A DNA stretch of 64,000 nt from Salinibacillus aidingensis (GTDB lineage Bacteria > Bacillota > Bacilli > Bacillales > Alkalibacillaceae), in contig NZ_BAAADO010000007.1 of assembly GCF_039522525.1 (NCBI RefSeq), positions 1 through 64,000 of the forward strand, in the 5' to 3' direction. Below, piece after piece: positions 32,911 to 41,381 of the stretch. Each line of letters begins with the position of its first letter. The first letter of the stretch is position 1. The position numbers and the translations under genes were made by a program. The notes under the pieces were generated by a model that did no database searches, was not told the origin of the DNA, and was given only the letters and a program-made list of their open reading frames with translations.

Positions 32911-34743
32911 TTGTTTAACTCTTCTCATATCACGAATTTGGATTCTATTAAACAGGCAACGCTCATAGTGACCAGTATTATCGCAGCTGTACCTATTTTT
33001 ATAAAGGCATATCAGGCCCTGCGTATGAAGGCGTTCAGCATTGAGTTACTCGTTTCAATTGCAGTAATCGGTGCATTCATTATTGGGGAATATGTCGAAG
33101 CGACTGTAGTAACCTTTCTTTTTTTATTCGGGGATTATTTGGAAGCCGGAACCCTGGAAAAAACCCGTTCTTCACTGAAAGAACTCGTCGAGATGGCCCC
33201 AGACGAAGCAACGGTAATCAGAGATGGAGAGGAGACCACCATTGATGCTGAGGATGTTTTAGAAGGAGACCGAGTCATCATTCGTTCTGGCAGTAAAATT
33301 CCCGTGGATGGGAAAATTGTCAGCGGGCAGGCCTCTTTAAACGAAGCGGCTGTTACGGGAGAATCCGCTCCTGCCGTAAAAAAGCAGGATGACCAGGTCT
33401 TCAGTGGAACAATCGTCGACCAGGGCTACATTGAGCTCATCGCAGAAAAAGTCGGCGATGACACAACCTTTGCCAAGATTATTGAATTGGTTGAAGAAGC
33501 TCAGGAGTCGAAATCAAAAACGGTGAAATTCTTAGATAAATTCGCCAATATTTACACTCCTGGAGTGGTCATTTTATCGATTCTCGTTTATGCCATCACA
33601 CAGAATCTACACCTGGGGATTACGTTTCTGGTGGTAGCGTGCCCTGGGGCATTAGTGATCGGAGCGCCTGTCTCGAACGTAGCGGGAATAGGCAATGGAG
33701 CAAAAAACGGTGTACTGGTTAAAGGTGGGGAAGTCATGGACCAGTTTTCCAAGGTGGATACGCTCGTCTTTGATAAAACTGGAACGTTAACAAAAGGAAA
33801 ACCGGAAGTAACCGATATAAAAACTTTTCATCAGCATAGCTCTGAAAAACTATTACAGCTTGTCGCCCAGGCAGAAACCATTTCAGAGCATCACTTGGGT
33901 CAGACAATTGTGAAGGAGGCCAAATCTCAAAAACTTTCTTTAAGTCAGGACGTAAACAATGGTGAAGTAATAAAAGGGAATGGTATCTACGCTGAGGTTA
34001 ACGGCGATACCGTTGTCGCAGGAAATCGAAAATTGATGGAAGCTCAAAGGATCAAAATACCTGAGGATGTGACAGCTTATGCAATCAACCGAGAAAAGGC
34101 AGGAAATACAGCGATATTTGCTGCAATAGATGGAGAAATTGCCGGTATTTTCTCGATTGCCGACCAGATTCGGGCGGATGCACCGCGGGCTCTGGCTCAG
34201 ATGAGGAAAAACGGGATTAAAAAAATCGTCATGCTTACGGGTGATAACAGACATACGGCAGAACTGGTTGCCAAAAAGATTGGCATTGATGAAGTACACG
34301 CAGAATTACTGCCGGAAAATAAAGTAGAAAAGGTCAAAAGGCTGAAGGAACAAGGACACGTGGTAGCGATGGCAGGAGACGGTATCAATGACGCACCTGC
34401 TATTGCCACAGCTGATATTGGGCTTGCCATGGGGGAGGGTGGAACCGATATCTCCATGGAAACCGCAGATGTGGTCTTAATGGCTGATAAACTGATGCAG
34501 TTCCCCCATGCTTATTCCTTATCCAAAGCAACTATCCGAAACATGAAGCAGAACACATTTTTTGCAGTCGGAACGGTGTTTATTCTCCTGTTGGGCGTAT
34601 TAATGGGATCGATTCATCTGGCAAGCGGGATGTTTATCCATGAGACAAGTGTACTCCTCGTCATTCTGAATGCGATGAGATTGATTGGGTTTCATCGGAC
34701 GTCAGCCAAAAGGGAAAGGATAATACAGACTGCAGAAGCTTAG
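32911..34743 (+). CDS. Heavy-metal P1B-type ATPase, N-terminally truncated
   Basis: A 610-residue P-type ATPase core that pumps a metal ion across the membrane. Seen are TGESAP (actuator), VACPGALVIGAP as the transmembrane metal motif (CPG instead of the usual CPC), the phosphorylation site DKTGTLTKG, HP in SEHHLGQ, GDN and GDGINDAPA. The nearest normal start is lost by a frame break, so translation may begin at TTG 32911 or after a frameshift. Most P1B pumps of this kind handle Zn, Cd or Co. The missing N-terminal CxxC is regulatory in many pumps, so the core could still work. Confidence 0.85.
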   Translation: MFNSSHITNLDSIKQATLIVTSIIAAVPIFIKAYQALRMKAFSIELLVSIAVIGAFIIGEYVEATVVTFLFLFGDYLEAGTLEKTRSSLKELVEMAPDEATVIRDGEETTIDAEDVLEGDRVIIRSGSKIPVDGKIVSGQASLNEAAVTGESAPAVKKQDDQVFSGTIVDQGYIELIAEKVGDDTTFAKIIELVEEAQESKSKTVKFLDKFANIYTPGVVILSILVYAITQNLHLGITFLVVACPGALVIGAPVSNVAGIGNGAKNGVLVKGGEVMDQFSKVDTLVFDKTGTLTKGKPEVTDIKTFHQHSSEKLLQLVAQAETISEHHLGQTIVKEAKSQKLSLSQDVNNGEVIKGNGIYAEVNGDTVVAGNRKLMEAQRIKIPEDVTAYAINREKAGNTAIFAAIDGEIAGIFSIADQIRADAPRALAQMRKNGIKKIVMLTGDNRHTAELVAKKIGIDEVHAELLPENKVEKVKRLKEQGHVVAMAGDGINDAPAIATADIGLAMGEGGTDISMETADVVLMADKLMQFPHAYSLSKATIRNMKQNTFFAVGTVFILLLGVLMGSIHLASGMFIHETSVLLVILNAMRLIGFHRTSAKRERIIQTAEA

Positions 34744-34845
34744 GGGATATTCTATATAAGTGAATAGAATTTTGAGAAAAGAATCAGGAAGCCAGCCTAA
34801 CAGGTTCAGTTCTAAAGGTGAAAATAATAAATAACAAACTACTTA

Positions 34846-34883
34846 GGAGTACAAATCGCATAGCGTTTCGTACTCTGTTTTTA
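34846..34883 (+). terminator. Terminator downstream of the metal ATPase
   Basis: Arms GGAGTAC and GTACTCT with AAATCGC/GCGTTT-like inner pairing, then GTTTTTATT. It lies about 100 bases after the stop. Confidence 0.55.
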
Positions 34884-35187
34884 TTGACATAACAGCATTT
34901 ATCGCATTTTACAACCTTAATTGACATTGTAAATAGCAACCTTTTTATCAAGTGTACATAGATTTATGTACTGTGTGGAATTAAGGTGCTAAAATAAATG
35001 TTAATTACTATGTTATTTTTATTGTCATTTGTGATGTTAATAATAAGTTTTTGCTGTACTTTAAGGACTTTAGGAGTTATATGATAAAATATAATTAAAT
35101 ATTTTGAAAAAATCATATTCTTCAACTAACTAGCGAAAGAGTTGAAAAAAATGGGCCTTAATAGTCTATGTTCGTATATATTGTTAC
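34884..35187. other. AT-rich gap before the CPBP gene
   Basis: About 300 bases with no gene. An AT-rich promoter-like stretch with ATGATAAAATATAAT lies near 35080-35095. A short inverted repeat, TACATAGATTTATGTA, lies near 34956. Nothing else was recognised. Confidence 0.4.
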
Positions 35188-35200
35188 GGAGGTGATTGGG

Positions 35201-35899
35201 TTGAAACAGACAGATAAACAGAAAAGCAACCTATCTATTTTAATGTATATGTTTACTGTCGTAATTTCTTTTTATACAGTAGGTGAACTTGTTGGTATTG
35301 ATCATTCACCTGCTTATCATTACGAAACTTATTTAAAGGAAATAGCAATTGCTTTAGTCCCTCTCATAATAACTTTATCCTTTCCACCTATTAGAAAAAT
35401 GCTTTGGCAATCATTTGACACTTCCCCTTTATCATCCAAAAAAATCTGGTTCTATATAATAGGATTTTTACTTGTATATTATTTTATTTTTAAAATTACC
35501 TTTGACTATGAAATATTTATTTCGAAAAGTTGGGTAATATACTATGATTGGGGAATACCTTATATAACTTATTTCACTTATCCAGTGTTAGGGTTTTCGC
35601 TATACATTTTTTCAAGAGTTATATTAGCTCCAATTATTGAGGAGTTTATTTATCGTGTATTCTTTATATCTTTTTTTAGCAAGTGGATTAACGTGTGGAT
35701 AGTAGTTATCCTGCAAGCAGCTATATTCACTTTTAATCATCCGTTTTCTCCTTTTTTAGCTGGCATATTAGGACTTTTCTTGGGGATTCTTTACGTTAAA
35801 ACAAAGTCTATTATTCCAGTTTTAATCTGTCATTCAGTATGGAACCTTTACAGTGCCTTAGTTATGAATTTTGATTTCTGGTTTATTCCAAGATGGTGA
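35201..35899 (+). CDS. CPBP intramembrane metalloprotease
   Basis: About 232 residues with 6-8 membrane segments and the CPBP/Abi motifs: EEFIYR (motif 1), FTFNHPF (motif 2) and HSVWN (motif 4). The family comprises CAAX-type membrane proteases involved in bacteriocin immunity or prenyl-protein processing. TTG at 35201 follows ACGGAGGTGATTGGG; the in-frame ATG at 35168 has no site. Single-gene unit; the partner is unknown. Confidence 0.85.
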   Translation: MKQTDKQKSNLSILMYMFTVVISFYTVGELVGIDHSPAYHYETYLKEIAIALVPLIITLSFPPIRKMLWQSFDTSPLSSKKIWFYIIGFLLVYYFIFKITFDYEIFISKSWVIYYDWGIPYITYFTYPVLGFSLYIFSRVILAPIIEEFIYRVFFISFFSKWINVWIVVILQAAIFTFNHPFSPFLAGILGLFLGILYVKTKSIIPVLICHSVWNLYSALVMNFDFWFIPRW

Positions 35900-36128
35900 T
35901 TGATAATATAATGCTGCTTTTTTAAACAACTTCCTTACTGTTATTGTATAAACGGAGGCTTTAGTTGAATAAGGATAGTAAATTTTTACGTTAAAAAACC
36001 GCTCATATTAATGTTTGTACTGCTATATTGTTGTTAAATTGTTTGCGAATTAGTCAGTTATTCATACTATTATTAGCATTTTTCTCTCCCAAAACTGACC
36101 CCGTTAAAGCCAGCCCTGGTTCTTTTTT
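35900..36128. other. Gene-free stretch
   Basis: No intact gene. ACGGAGG followed by a TTG at about 35965 opens only nine codons (MNKDSKFLR), perhaps the stub of a lost gene. The stretch runs into repeat R1. Confidence 0.35.
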
Positions 36129-36186
36129 TTAATCACGTATGAACTGGCCGTAAAACCCCCCCCACTGCAAGAAGTTTCACTTTATA
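36129..36186 (+). repeat. Dispersed repeat R1, short form
   Basis: AATCACGTATGAACTGGCCG, a C-run, CACTGCAAGAAG and TTTCACTTTAT match the outer parts of the long R1 copy at 2563-2723. The central 100 bases are missing. Confidence 0.7.
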
Positions 36187-36275
36187 AAATTGGTTGTTAT
36201 GAAACGTTTTTCCCTTAAAATTCGTATAGAGGAGTAAGATGTTATAGAATTTTACGCAACAGGGAGGAATAACAG

Positions 36276-36821
36276 GTGAATGAACTAATATTGGCTGCTA
36301 TGATTATATTTATCCTTTATAAATCTATCCGTTTTTATCAAGTCATCGCACGAATGAAAAACATTCGATTTCCAGCAATGGAAGATATGGCTGAGATTCG
36401 GAAACTTCCGGAGAAACCATTAAACGCCCCTTCCTATTCCCACCAGAAACTAGGGATGACCATTTATATACTAATGCTCGTATTTTTACTGGTTATGTTT
36501 TCGGTAGGAATATTTATAGGAGGAACACAATGGTATTCTTTTCTGCCCCTGCTCGTACCATTTGTATATGCCGGTGATTTACTGAATCTGTTTGCTATTT
36601 CAGATGACGGAATATTATCTGGTACCAGGTTTATCCCGTGGAAGAATATCCGTTCATTTGAATTTGTGCAAATTGATGTAAATCATCGATATTATGGTCA
36701 TTCTAAAGAGGTGAATGACACTTACGAACTTAAAATTAAGACTAGAGGATTTCCTGTCAGTATTGTAGTGGTTACAGATGAAATGAAGGAAAAGTTGACC
36801 GAGATTTTGAATAATAAGTAA
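36276..36821 (+). CDS. Membrane protein, DUF5673-like
   Basis: A 181-residue protein with one N-terminal helix, two central membrane segments (TIYILMLVFLLVMFSVGIF; FLPLLVPFVYAGDLLNLF) and a C-terminal cytoplasmic part DDGILSGTRFIPWKNIRSFE resembling the PH-like DUF5673 domain. Function unknown. The GTG at 36276 is eight bases after AGGGAGG; the nearby ATG is out of frame. Single gene. Confidence 0.65.
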   Translation: MNELILAAMIIFILYKSIRFYQVIARMKNIRFPAMEDMAEIRKLPEKPLNAPSYSHQKLGMTIYILMLVFLLVMFSVGIFIGGTQWYSFLPLLVPFVYAGDLLNLFAISDDGILSGTRFIPWKNIRSFEFVQIDVNHRYYGHSKEVNDTYELKIKTRGFPVSIVVVTDEMKEKLTEILNNK

Positions 36822-36913
36822 GCATCAGTTCAGTATTAAGAATTAAATGCCCCTAAGCCTGTTTTTAACTTATTAGTTATTAAAAACAGGCTTTTTTCTA
36901 AACTTTGTTGAGT

Positions 36914-37525
36914 TCAGGCTCTTTTCTCAAGGTTTTTTGCTGTCTCGCTTTTTTCAACTTCATCGTGATGTCTGTATGTCCCCAGTGTTTTGTCAACGGT
37001 GGTGTGTGTTACACCGTACCAGTAGTTTTCATTTTTATAATGATGCCAAAGATGTGTTTTTTTAATCTTTTTACCAAGCTTTGTTCTTGGTTTAATCGGT
37101 TTGTGAGCAACATAATGCTTCCATTCATAAAAAAGAAAATAAGTAATTAATCCTGTAGAAAACGCAACGGTTAACTGTAGATTAGTGGAGATGGAATAGA
37201 AAATCAGTGACAGGATTATAAAGTTAGGAAGACTGAACCATAGGGGTAAAAATAGCAGTTTTACATCTTTTGGATCCACATGATGATCATAGTGCAGACG
37301 TTTAATCATTTTTAGTAAAACTGGATTTTTAGGGGGTTTCATATGAAATACAAAACGATGAACCATATACTCGCTGATTGCATAAGCTATCGCTCCAATG
37401 ATCATCGCAATCCATGTACCAATCTGAAGCAAATGCTGAAATGTATAAATTGCAACAGCGAAAAACAGGATAAGCATAACGGTGACATCCGGAAAGAAAA
37501 CAAACTCCTTCATATATTTCTTCAC
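36914..37525 (-). CDS. Fatty acid hydroxylase/sterol desaturase family
   Basis: About 203 residues with four membrane segments and the di-iron histidine boxes: SEYMVHRFVFH, LHYDHHVDP, EWKHYVAH and HLWHHYKNENYWYGVTH. Probably oxidises an acyl chain. AAAAGGAGAAGATATTT precedes the GTG at 37525; the longer frame to 37561 runs through this site, and an ATG at 37513 is possible. The frameshifted FadR-like gene lies directly upstream on the same strand, 17 bases away, so they look like one operon with a lipid-responsive regulator. Confidence 0.85.
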   Translation of the reverse strand: MKKYMKEFVFFPDVTVMLILFFAVAIYTFQHLLQIGTWIAMIIGAIAYAISEYMVHRFVFHMKPPKNPVLLKMIKRLHYDHHVDPKDVKLLFLPLWFSLPNFIILSLIFYSISTNLQLTVAFSTGLITYFLFYEWKHYVAHKPIKPRTKLGKKIKKTHLWHHYKNENYWYGVTHTTVDKTLGTYRHHDEVEKSETAKNLEKRA

Positions 37526-37541
37526 AAATATCTTCTCCTTT

Positions 37542-38248
37542 TTAACGAATAGTATCTTCACCCTCTTTATAATCAGAGGAAATATGATTCTTCCATATGG
37601 TATAGCTTTTTTCCATCATAGAAGACACAGCACTCTCCGCTTGCTGATAATCCCCATTTAATGCAGCAGTCATCAGGTCCTTATAGTAGTTAAAAGATGC
37701 TTTTCGACAAAAATCCAGTGAAAAGTATTTCGTTGCCATTCTTACATATACATGATCAAAACTGTTTAACATCAATAAATAAATTGGATTATGCGACAGC
37801 CCTGCTACTCTTTTCTGTAAATGCCAGTCGAATAACGCAAAATCTTCTGCCTGATCATGCAATGTGTCCATTTCAGAGAGGATGGCAACTACTTTAGGAT
37901 AATGGTTCATAACGGCTTCTTTTATATACTTTGTCGTGATTGCATTCCGCAGTTCCAGAAAATAGAGTACAAATTCGTCAGGGACTTCCTCATATTGCTG
38001 CACGATATCAACAATGGTTTTAATATTTCCCTCCTTCCAATAATCTTTTACGTAGCAGGGTGGCCACGTTGCAATCTTATCCACCCAGCATAAGATAAAC
38101 GCTGTAAAACCTCTCGTATGGTCGGACGGCCCACCTCATATTGAACTGCAAGCTGTCTTTCGGGTTTTAATTGAGTTCCAACTGGGTATTCTCCTTGAAT
38201 AATCGCTGTAATTATCTGTTTTTCGATAGCAATAGCAGACTGTTTCAT
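37542..38248 (-). pseudogene. FadR-like GntR regulator, frameshifted
   Basis: The N-terminal winged helix (SAIAIEKQIITAIIQGEYPV, GTQLKPERQLAVQYEVGRPT, IREVLQRLSYAGWIRLQRGH) and a C-terminal FadR-type acyl-CoA-binding domain (FLELRNAITTKYIKEAVMNH, GLSHNPIYLLMLNSF) lie in different frames that meet near 38050. One extra base between GCTAC and GTAAAAG would give GHPAT-VKDYW, the normal FadR linker. The resemblance is to proteobacterial FadR. The start at 38248 follows ATGGAGGAAAAC. One-base loss or sequencing error. Confidence 0.75.
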
Positions 38249-38506
38249 GTTTTCCTCCATTTTGGTAAGACCAATTAGTTTTGTGGTATGACCATTCACC
38301 TTAAAATATTTAGAAAATTTAGTCAACATTTTATTCAATCATAAACTTGGATTACTCGTTTTATCTATGGATGAAGGCAGAAAAGGTATTGAAAGTTGAC
38401 ATATTATATAATGATCCGTAGTATCTTCAAAGGGCTAAAGATTTAACCATTTATCATTTAATGGTAATCGTAAACTTTTAATGAACTTCAAAGGAGGTTA
38501 GCAGCT

Positions 38507-38752
38507 ATGCGGCTTGTGATTGTTGAAGTCTGTGACGGCAATTTGATGGCCAGAGTTGATCTGGAGGAAATTATAGAGCATGAATATCCGGAAGCTGCTG
38601 TGATTGAAAATAGCTGCCTTAACTTCTGCGGAATGTGTGCGAAGCGTCCTTATGCAATGGTTAACGGTCACCGTGTGTTTGGTCAGACTGCTGAAGAATG
38701 TCTGGACAAAATCCGGACTAAAATTGAAGAAGAATTAGCTGTATTTCATTAA
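38507..38752 (+). CDS. DUF1450 (YuzB-like) protein
   Basis: An 81-residue DUF1450 protein. VEVCDGNLM at the N-terminus and ENSCLNFCGMCAKRPYAMVN with a C-x3-C-x2-C cluster are typical, followed by the EECLDKI helix. Role unknown. AAAGGAGG precedes the ATG. It is followed immediately by a strong 16-base-arm hairpin. Confidence 0.85.
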   Translation: MRLVIVEVCDGNLMARVDLEEIIEHEYPEAAVIENSCLNFCGMCAKRPYAMVNGHRVFGQTAEECLDKIRTKIEEELAVFH

Positions 38753-38754
38753 AA

Positions 38755-38792
38755 GGGACAGTCCCCACATGCGCAAATGTGGGGACTGTCCC
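38755..38792. terminator. Long perfect hairpin after the YuzB-like gene
   Basis: Arms GGGACAGTCCCCACAT and ATGTGGGGACTGTCCC, perfectly complementary over 16 bases with loop GCGCAA. There is no T-run on the plus strand, so termination is uncertain. It ends 26 bases before the next start and may be a dispersed repeat or processing site. Confidence 0.6.
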
Positions 38793-38817
38793 TAAGAGGG
38801 AGGCTGGAGGGATGCTA

Positions 38818-39309
38818 ATGAAGAATAATCCTATCATAGATTTACCGCCTAGCAGAATTGTTAAAAGGCTAAATGCGGTTACTCTGATAATTATACTAGG
38901 TACATATATTTATTTAGCTTTTGTTTTCCCTGGGCTCCCCGAGGAAGTACCTATGCATTTCAATTTGGCCGGGGAAGCTGATAATTGGGGGAATAAAGCG
39001 TTTATTCTGGTTTTGCCACTTATTTTTGCTATTATCCTTTTGCCTTTACACTTTTTGCAAAGGACTCCATACATGTATAATTTTCCTGTGAAGGTGACTG
39101 AAGAAAATGCCAGTCGTTTATATCGGCTGGGACGATTACTTCTGGCTGTTATGAATGTGGAAATGGCTCTCCTGATGGTATTCATCACCTGGGCGGTGGT
39201 TCAAACGGCCAAGGGCCATCCATTTTTAAATGGGATTATGATTGCCTTTCTTCTCCTTCCATTGGTCACTGCGCTGATTTTCATCATAAAAATGGTAAAA
39301 TCTAAGTAA
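38818..39309 (+). CDS. DUF1648 membrane protein
   Basis: About 163 residues with four membrane segments. PMHFNLAGEADNWGNK is the DUF1648 signature between segments one and two. Function unknown; related proteins act in signalling to antimicrobial peptides (SdpI-like). GGAGG precedes ATGs at 38812 and 38818; I chose the second by spacing. It lies 15 bases before the YjbQ gene, so they are one operon. Confidence 0.8.
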   Translation: MKNNPIIDLPPSRIVKRLNAVTLIIILGTYIYLAFVFPGLPEEVPMHFNLAGEADNWGNKAFILVLPLIFAIILLPLHFLQRTPYMYNFPVKVTEENASRLYRLGRLLLAVMNVEMALLMVFITWAVVQTAKGHPFLNGIMIAFLLLPLVTALIFIIKMVKSK

Positions 39310-39324
39310 AAGGAGCTGATAACG

Positions 39325-39732
39325 TTGAGTAAAACCTTATTTTCATTTCAAATTTCAACCCATGAAAAACAGTCTTTTACGAATTTAGATCAATATATAC
39401 AGGATGCCTTAGAGCAAAGCAATATAAAAGACGGGATTATGGTAGTTTATTGTCCTCATACCACCGGAGCGATTACCATCAATGAAAACGCTGATCCAGA
39501 TGTTAAAACTGATTTAAAGCTTGGGTTAAATGAAACCTTTCCCAATAAATCAGAATATGTACATATGGAAGGGAATTCAGACGGTCACATGAAGTCATCT
39601 GTCGTTGGGGCGAGTGAAACCCTGATTATTTCAAACGGACGCCCTGTGCTTGGCACCTGGCAAAGTGTATATTTCTGTGAATTCGACGGACCAAGAATAA
39701 GAACGGTTTATATAAAAATCATTGAAGGGTAA
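39325..39732 (+). CDS. YjbQ/UPF0047 protein
   Basis: A 135-residue UPF0047 (YjbQ) protein, complete: VYCPHTTGAITINENADPDV, SDGHMKSSVVGASETL and GTWQSVYFCEFDGPR. The family has weak thiamine-phosphate-synthase-like activity. A TTG start follows AAGGAGCTGATAACG. Last gene before an R3 repeat pair. Confidence 0.9.
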   Translation: MSKTLFSFQISTHEKQSFTNLDQYIQDALEQSNIKDGIMVVYCPHTTGAITINENADPDVKTDLKLGLNETFPNKSEYVHMEGNSDGHMKSSVVGASETLIISNGRPVLGTWQSVYFCEFDGPRIRTVYIKIIEG

Positions 39733-39734
39733 TA

Positions 39735-39855
39735 AGAAAAGCGGAGGCGACCCGTTTAGGCCCGACGGCATAAGCAAAATCTCCGGAGTGGCCGCTTTTT
39801 GGCCATGGAGGAGATTTTGCTTATGACCGCTTGGGCCTGGGAGCCGCAGCTGGAC
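39735..39855 (+). repeat. Dispersed repeat R3, copy A
   Basis: Begins AGAAAAGCGGAGGCGAC and ends GGAGCCGCAGCTGGAC. Inside is a hairpin, CATAAGCAAAATCTCC paired with GGAGATTTTGCTTATG around a G/C-rich centre. It directly abuts copy B. Confidence 0.75.
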
Positions 39856-39857
39856 AT

Positions 39858-39977
39858 AGAAAAGCGGAAGCGACTTTTCAGGTCATGCGGGATAAGACGA
39901 AGACATGGAGTGGCATGGGTTTTGCCACGTAATGGCTTTGGCTTATATCCGCCTTGACCTAGGAGCCGCAGCTGGAC
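39858..39977 (+). repeat. Dispersed repeat R3, copy B
   Basis: The same border sequences as copy A but with a different centre (TCAGGTCATGCGGGATAAG ... CTTATATCCGCCTTGACCTA), which again folds on itself. The centre matches the copy at 60246. Confidence 0.75.
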
Positions 39978-39980
39978 ATT

Positions 39981-40020
39981 AGAAAAGCGGAGGCGACTGG
40001 ATAATCAGTCGCCTGCGCTT
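39981..40020. terminator. R3-derived hairpin
   Basis: AGCGGAGGCGACT pairs with AGTCGCCTGCGCT across GGATAATC. It starts like R3 and ends 11 bases from the 3' end of the minus-strand MFS gene, for which it can serve as a terminator (CTTTTCT follows on that strand). Confidence 0.5.
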
Positions 40021-40031
40021 ATGTTCAATAA

Positions 40032-41204
40032 CTATTCTCCCTGCCATTCATTATGGTTTTGCACAGAATACGTACTCTTAATGGAGAGTATGGCTGTCAC
40101 AAGGGACGCACCAATCAGAATTGCTCCAATAAAAGCATTTTGTTCAACGGTAGTCTGTTCAATGATGATACCTCCCAGTAAAGAACCGAATGCAACCCCG
40201 AAATGCAGGGCAGAGTTACTTAAACTTTGCTGAGTATCCGATGTTTCGGGTGATGTGTCGATCAGGTAGGTCTGCATTGCAGGGGAAATGGCCCAGCTTA
40301 GAATCCCCCAGATGAGCACCCCTATAAATAATAAGGGGATATTAAAGGTCATATAGGGAATGGAATAAACGATAACCCCAAAGATAATCAGTGAATAAAC
40401 AATCGTTTGTTTTGTACCGAATAAATCTCCCAGCGTACCCCCGATTCCACCGCCACTGACAGCAGCAAATCCGAACGCAAAGTAAATCACGCTAATCCAG
40501 GTTCCATCCAGACTGGTTGATGACTGCAGGAACGGTTTTAAATAAGCATAAAGAGCCGTATGACCAGTCATATACAGAAATGTCGTAGCGTGTGCAAATA
40601 CAATTTTGGAACTTTTTAAGGTCCTAAGTTGATCTCGGAGCGGTACAGGTGGAGTCGGTGTCCTTCTTTCCATTAAAAAGTAAACACCAGCCATTGAAAT
40701 TATCGTCAGGATTGCAATTATGACAAAGGGGGCCCGCCAGCCAAGCCCTTCACCAATTAAAATGCCAAAAGGAACCCCTAATACGATGGCTCCACTGACC
40801 CCCATGGATACCATTCCGATAGCCCTGGCCCGGTACTTACGCTCAACTAAACCTGGAGCCATGACCAGACATAATATAATGAGTAATGCCCCGCTTGTTG
40901 CCGAAATCACTCGACCAAGAAATACTATACTATAGGTGGTACTGAAAACGGTGACCACATTTCCAATGAGAAAGATGAATAAGGATATCATCATTAAGGT
41001 TTTTCGTTCAATCTTAGCTGTCATCACCAGTAATATTGGAGACATGATCGCAAAAATAAGTGAAAATATTGTAATGAGAAAGCCGGCCTGTCCAAGTGAT
41101 ATATTCAGATCCCTGGCGATTAAATCTAAAATACCGCCAATGATAAGTTCGACCAGACCAATGACAAAGGCAATGACCATTAATAAATATACCCGTTTAT
41201 CCAT
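40032..41204 (-). CDS. MFS transporter, DHA1 type
   Basis: A 390-residue, 12-segment MFS protein: FVIGLVELIIGGILDLIARD at the N-terminus, motif C in GVSGAIVLGVPFGILIGEGL, and a central loop near residue 190. It resembles AraJ/YdhP-type efflux proteins; the substrate is unknown. Divergent from the next MFS gene, with 177 bases between. Confidence 0.85.
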   Translation of the reverse strand: MDKRVYLLMVIAFVIGLVELIIGGILDLIARDLNISLGQAGFLITIFSLIFAIMSPILLVMTAKIERKTLMMISLFIFLIGNVVTVFSTTYSIVFLGRVISATSGALLIILCLVMAPGLVERKYRARAIGMVSMGVSGAIVLGVPFGILIGEGLGWRAPFVIIAILTIISMAGVYFLMERRTPTPPVPLRDQLRTLKSSKIVFAHATTFLYMTGHTALYAYLKPFLQSSTSLDGTWISVIYFAFGFAAVSGGGIGGTLGDLFGTKQTIVYSLIIFGVIVYSIPYMTFNIPLLFIGVLIWGILSWAISPAMQTYLIDTSPETSDTQQSLSNSALHFGVAFGSLLGGIIIEQTTVEQNAFIGAILIGASLVTAILSIKSTYSVQNHNEWQGE

Positions 41205-41335
41205 ACACTGCCGTCCTTTCTTAGAAGTTCAATTCTCATCGTATACCTCTCGGCCGTTAAAAACAAGGAGGATTTACCTGGAGTGAAGAAGTCCTGCTTG
41301 ACACACGGATTGAATAAAACCTATTTGCCTGTAAA

Positions 41336-41344
41336 TGCTATAAT
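41336..41344 (+). promoter_or_regulatory. Extended -10 before the DHA2-type MFS gene
   Basis: TGCTATAAT, 37 bases before the start codon. No good -35 at normal distance. Confidence 0.4.
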
Positions 41345-41381
41345 AATTCATACATCATTTTAGCAAAACCCGGGTGATTAC

